Part shown: one piece after another, positions 62,039 through 64,000 of the stretch | Layout of the letters: every line of letters begins with the position of its first letter | How positions within the stretch are numbered: position 1 is the first letter of the stretch | Assembly (NCBI GenBank): GCA_964344255.1 | Contig: CAYFMQ010000012.1 | Coordinates: forward strand, 37,115 to 101,114 | Reading direction: 5' to 3' | DNA length: 64,000 bases | From: JAJFIE01 sp964344255 | GTDB lineage: Bacteria > Pseudomonadota > Alphaproteobacteria > Rhodospirillales > Casp-alpha2 | The notes under the pieces: generated by a model | Seen by the model: the letters and a program-made list of their open reading frames with translations, nothing else | Told to the model about the DNA's origin: nothing | Databases searched by the model: none | Translations under genes and position numbers: made by a program

Positions 62039-62655
62039 TTCAACCGCTCCACTAGCTTTTCAACGCCATCCTTGGTCAGAACAAGAGTATCGCGGCGAAG
62101 AATATCGTAAACGTTGGCGCCCTTGCTCGGCAGCACATCGAGACCCGTAATGTTACGGGCGGCGCGACCGAAATTGACATCTACAGCCTCACCGTCGATA
62201 ACCAGCGCATTGGTCCAGCCGAGCTTGTCGACCTTGGCAACCAGGTCCTTGGTCTTTGCTTCCTTCAGCTTGGCAGTATCGATAACGACCAGCTTGCCAT
62301 CAGCTGCTTTAGAAGACAGCGCAGATTTCAGGGCTAATTTGCGAACCTTCTTCGGCACGTTGTGACTATGGTCACGGACATGGGGGCCGAAAACGATACC
62401 GCCGCCACGCATCTGCGTTGCAACCGTTGTACCCTGACGGGCACGACCGGTTCCCTTCTGGCGGAAAGGTTTGGTCTTGGTCGCCGCCACTTCGCTACGG
62501 CCCTTGACTTTATGGGTTCCGCTGCGCCGTTTTGCGAGCTGCCAGTTAACCGTGCGCGCCATGAGGTCGCCACGGACATCGACACCGAAAACCGCATCAT
62601 CGAGGTCGATGGAACCGGATTTCTTGTTGTCGAGGCTGATCACGTCCAACTTCAT
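62035..62655 (-). CDS. rplD: 50S ribosomal protein L4
   Basis: A 206-residue tunnel protein: KRRSGTHKVKGRSEVAATKTKPFRQKGTGRAR, the extended loop, and GIVFGPHVRDHSHNVPKKVRKLAL. In E. coli L4 represses the S10 operon; no site for this is visible. Followed by rplW in a four-base overlap. Confidence 0.98.
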   Translation of the reverse strand: MKLDVISLDNKKSGSIDLDDAVFGVDVRGDLMARTVNWQLAKRRSGTHKVKGRSEVAATKTKPFRQKGTGRARQGTTVATQMRGGGIVFGPHVRDHSHNVPKKVRKLALKSALSSKAADGKLVVIDTAKLKEAKTKDLVAKVDKLGWTNALVIDGEAVDVNFGRAARNITGLDVLPSKGANVYDILRRDTLVLTKDGVEKLVERLK

Positions 62656-62661
62656 GACACC

Positions 62662-63540
62662 TTATTCCTTTTCTTCTTCGGCATCGGAAACGTCTTCGGC
62701 CGCTTCCTCACTGGCCGCATCTTCAGCCGGAGCTTCCTCGGCAGCAGCTTCTTCAGTCGGAGCCTCTTCCGGGGCAGCTTCTTCAACCGCCGCCTCTTCG
62801 GCGACGACATCGTCAGCCACATCCTCGGCAACTGCTTCTTCTGCATCAGCCTCCGCAGCACCGCCAGCCCCCATAAGGCCAGCCGGGAACGGCGCGTCTT
62901 CAGGTGCGTCGCGTTTAACGGCGTCACGAACCAGGACAAAACCGCCCTTGGCGCCCGGTACAGCACCGCGAACCAGGATCAGGCCACGCTCGTCGTCGGT
63001 GGAAACGATTTCCAGATTTTGCGTCGTGACACGGACATCGCCCATGTGGCCGGCCATTTTCTTGCCCTTGAACACCTTACCGGGGTCCTGGCACTGACCG
63101 GTTGAGCCGTGTGCGCGGTGCGAAATGGAAACGCCGTGCGAAGCACGCAGACCGCCAAAACCGTGGCGCTTCATGCCGCCTGCAAAGCCCTTACCGATGG
63201 AGTTACCCGTTACGTCGACTTTCTGCCCGGCGACGAAATGGGACGGAGCCAATTCGGCGCCCACATCAACCATGGCATCGTCACTGACGCGGAATTCACG
63301 AACATGGCGTTTCGGTTCAACCTTCGCCTTGGCGAAGTGACCGCGCATGGCCTTGCTTACGTTCTTGACCTTCGCCGCGCCCCATCCGAGCTGCAAGGCG
63401 GAATAACCGTCGCGCTCTTCGGTACGCTGGGCAACAACCTGCAGATTGTCCACCTGCAGAACGGTCACCGGCACATGACGGCCGTTATCCGCGAAAACGC
63501 GGCTCATTCCGACCTTACGTGCGATTAACCCTGTACGCAT
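62662..63540 (-). CDS. rplC: 50S ribosomal protein L3 with a long acidic C-terminal tail
   Basis: Large-subunit protein at the peptidyl-transferase centre (292 aa from the ATG at 63540). Residues 1-210 are a normal L3: MRTGLIARKVGMSRVFADNG, GFAGGMKRHGFGGLRASHGVSISHR, and the core end GGFVLVRDAVKR. Residues 211-292 are an extra tail made mainly of Ala, Glu, Asp, Val and Pro, with repeated short blocks such as EEAAPEEAPTEE and AAAEEAPAED. The tail is strongly acidic in a basic protein. An upstream codon at 63588 was rejected because family N-termini begin at MRTGLIA. Confidence 0.97.
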   Translation of the reverse strand: MRTGLIARKVGMSRVFADNGRHVPVTVLQVDNLQVVAQRTEERDGYSALQLGWGAAKVKNVSKAMRGHFAKAKVEPKRHVREFRVSDDAMVDVGAELAPSHFVAGQKVDVTGNSIGKGFAGGMKRHGFGGLRASHGVSISHRAHGSTGQCQDPGKVFKGKKMAGHMGDVRVTTQNLEIVSTDDERGLILVRGAVPGAKGGFVLVRDAVKRDAPEDAPFPAGLMGAGGAAEADAEEAVAEDVADDVVAEEAAVEEAAPEEAPTEEAAAEEAPAEDAASEEAAEDVSDAEEEKE

Positions 63541-63595
63541 AACATAATCCTTGAACTTATTATTCGCCCTGGCCACAGGCCAGAGCAATCAAGCC

Positions 63596-63904
63596 TTAAA
63601 GTTTAATTTCAACATCCACGCCAGCGGCGAGATCCAGTTTCATCAAAGCATCAACCGTCTGCGGCGTCGGATCGACGATATCGAGAACCCGCTTGTGGGT
63701 GCGGATTTCGAACTGTTCACGCGACTTCTTGTCGATGTGCGGCGAACGCAGAACGGTGTACTTCTCGATCCGCGTCGGCAGGGGAATGGGTCCCCGAACC
63801 TGCGCGCCCGTTCGCTGTGCGGTATTGACGATCTCACCTGCTGATTGATCCAGCACGCGGTGATCGAAAGCCTTCAGGCGAATGCGGATATTTTGATGGT
63901 CCAT
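63596..63904 (-). CDS. rpsJ: 30S ribosomal protein S10
   Basis: A 102-residue S10/NusE, part of the small-subunit head and of the transcription antitermination complex. NIRIRLKAFDHRVLDQSAGEIVNTA starts it and LMKLDLAAGVDVEIKL ends it. First gene of the S10 group, directly after tuf. Confidence 0.98.
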   Translation of the reverse strand: MDHQNIRIRLKAFDHRVLDQSAGEIVNTAQRTGAQVRGPIPLPTRIEKYTVLRSPHIDKKSREQFEIRTHKRVLDIVDPTPQTVDALMKLDLAAGVDVEIKL

Positions 63905-63979
63905 TTAACCAAAATCCCTTTTCACAGATTCCCAACGTCCGGCGTCACCCCAAAAAGGGTGGCGCTTTAGGACGCATGA

Positions 63980-64000
63980 TTACTCGATGATGCTCGCAAC
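63980..64000 (-). CDS. tuf: Elongation factor Tu, last six codons (partial)
   Basis: The last visible bases read VASIIE and TAA on the minus strand, the usual end of alphaproteobacterial EF-Tu. The position just before rpsJ is the standard place for tufA in the str operon. Nothing else of the gene is in the window. Confidence 0.8.
   Translation of the reverse strand, partial: VASIIE

Noticed and set aside
63905..63979. Terminator between tuf and rpsJ
   Set aside because: A hairpin with a G-T pair is present, but no T-run follows on the minus strand; read-through into the S10 operon is expected.
1..64000. CRISPR arrays, transposases, prophage or defence islands
   Set aside because: No repeated spacer units, no transposase or integrase motifs and no known defence genes were seen.

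Overview
This window is chromosomal DNA from an alphaproteobacterium, probably of a Rhodospirillales-like lineage. The evidence is a C4-pathway 5-aminolevulinate synthase, an ATP12-type F1-ATPase assembly chaperone, DUF1489 and ELM1 family proteins, a zinc-free long-form S14, and the alphaproteobacterial order tuf-S10-spc-alpha operon followed by degP, rarA, crcB and rluC. The assembly is a scaffold: three runs of exactly ten Ns (13665-13674, 24655-24664, 54092-54101) each interrupt a gene and are placeholders rather than measured gaps.

Layout. 1-4424 (minus): a branched-chain amino-acid type ABC importer, livJ-livH-livM-livG-livF, with livF running off the left edge. 4573-7713 (minus): single genes for a Panacea/SocA-like protein, an unrecognised 156-residue protein, an alpha/beta hydrolase and two lipoproteins. 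7765-11578: putA and a divergent Lrp-type regulator separated by an AT-rich promoter region with a 22-bp dyad. 11617-14269 (minus): a hybrid histidine kinase split inside its PAS domain by a tRNA-Ser-bearing segment and a gap. 14503-20705: ubiX, glutaryl-CoA dehydrogenase, a cupin, DUF454, a GmhB-like phosphatase, a hydroxypyruvate isomerase-like protein, an ELM1-family protein and pyrE. 20786-27712 (plus): a peptide-type ABC importer without ATPase genes, a class III aminotransferase, hemA and a winged-helix-like protein.

27745-32364 (minus): an Hpt protein and a CheY-like regulator with an unusual tail, DUF1489, a DsbA-like isomerase, a short-chain dehydrogenase and mgtE. tRNA-Leu(GAG) and lipB follow. 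33369-39572 (minus): a DAO-type flavoenzyme, acylphosphatase, a LysE-type exporter and propionyl-CoA carboxylase (pccB, a 2TM protein, pccA). 39709-43198 (minus): HAD phosphatase, AsmA and ATP12 genes with overlapping stops and starts. 43199-45306 is an insert-like stretch with an OmpA-type lipoprotein and a frameshifted OmpR-type regulator.

45307-64000 (minus): rluC, crcB, rarA, degP and then, upstream of them, the complete ribosomal supercluster from rplQ and rpoA through secY, the spc and S10 groups to the last codons of tuf. Together the genes cover amino-acid uptake and breakdown (Liv, PutA, GCDH, PCC), heme and pyrimidine synthesis, lipoylation, two-component signalling and translation/secretion. 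Most of the window is core genome. I see no CRISPR array, rRNA, transposase or recognisable defence island. The most unusual items are the split histidine kinase, the CheY-like protein with an arginine-rich segment and a FliM-like tail, the broken response regulator, and the acidic tail on ribosomal protein L3.
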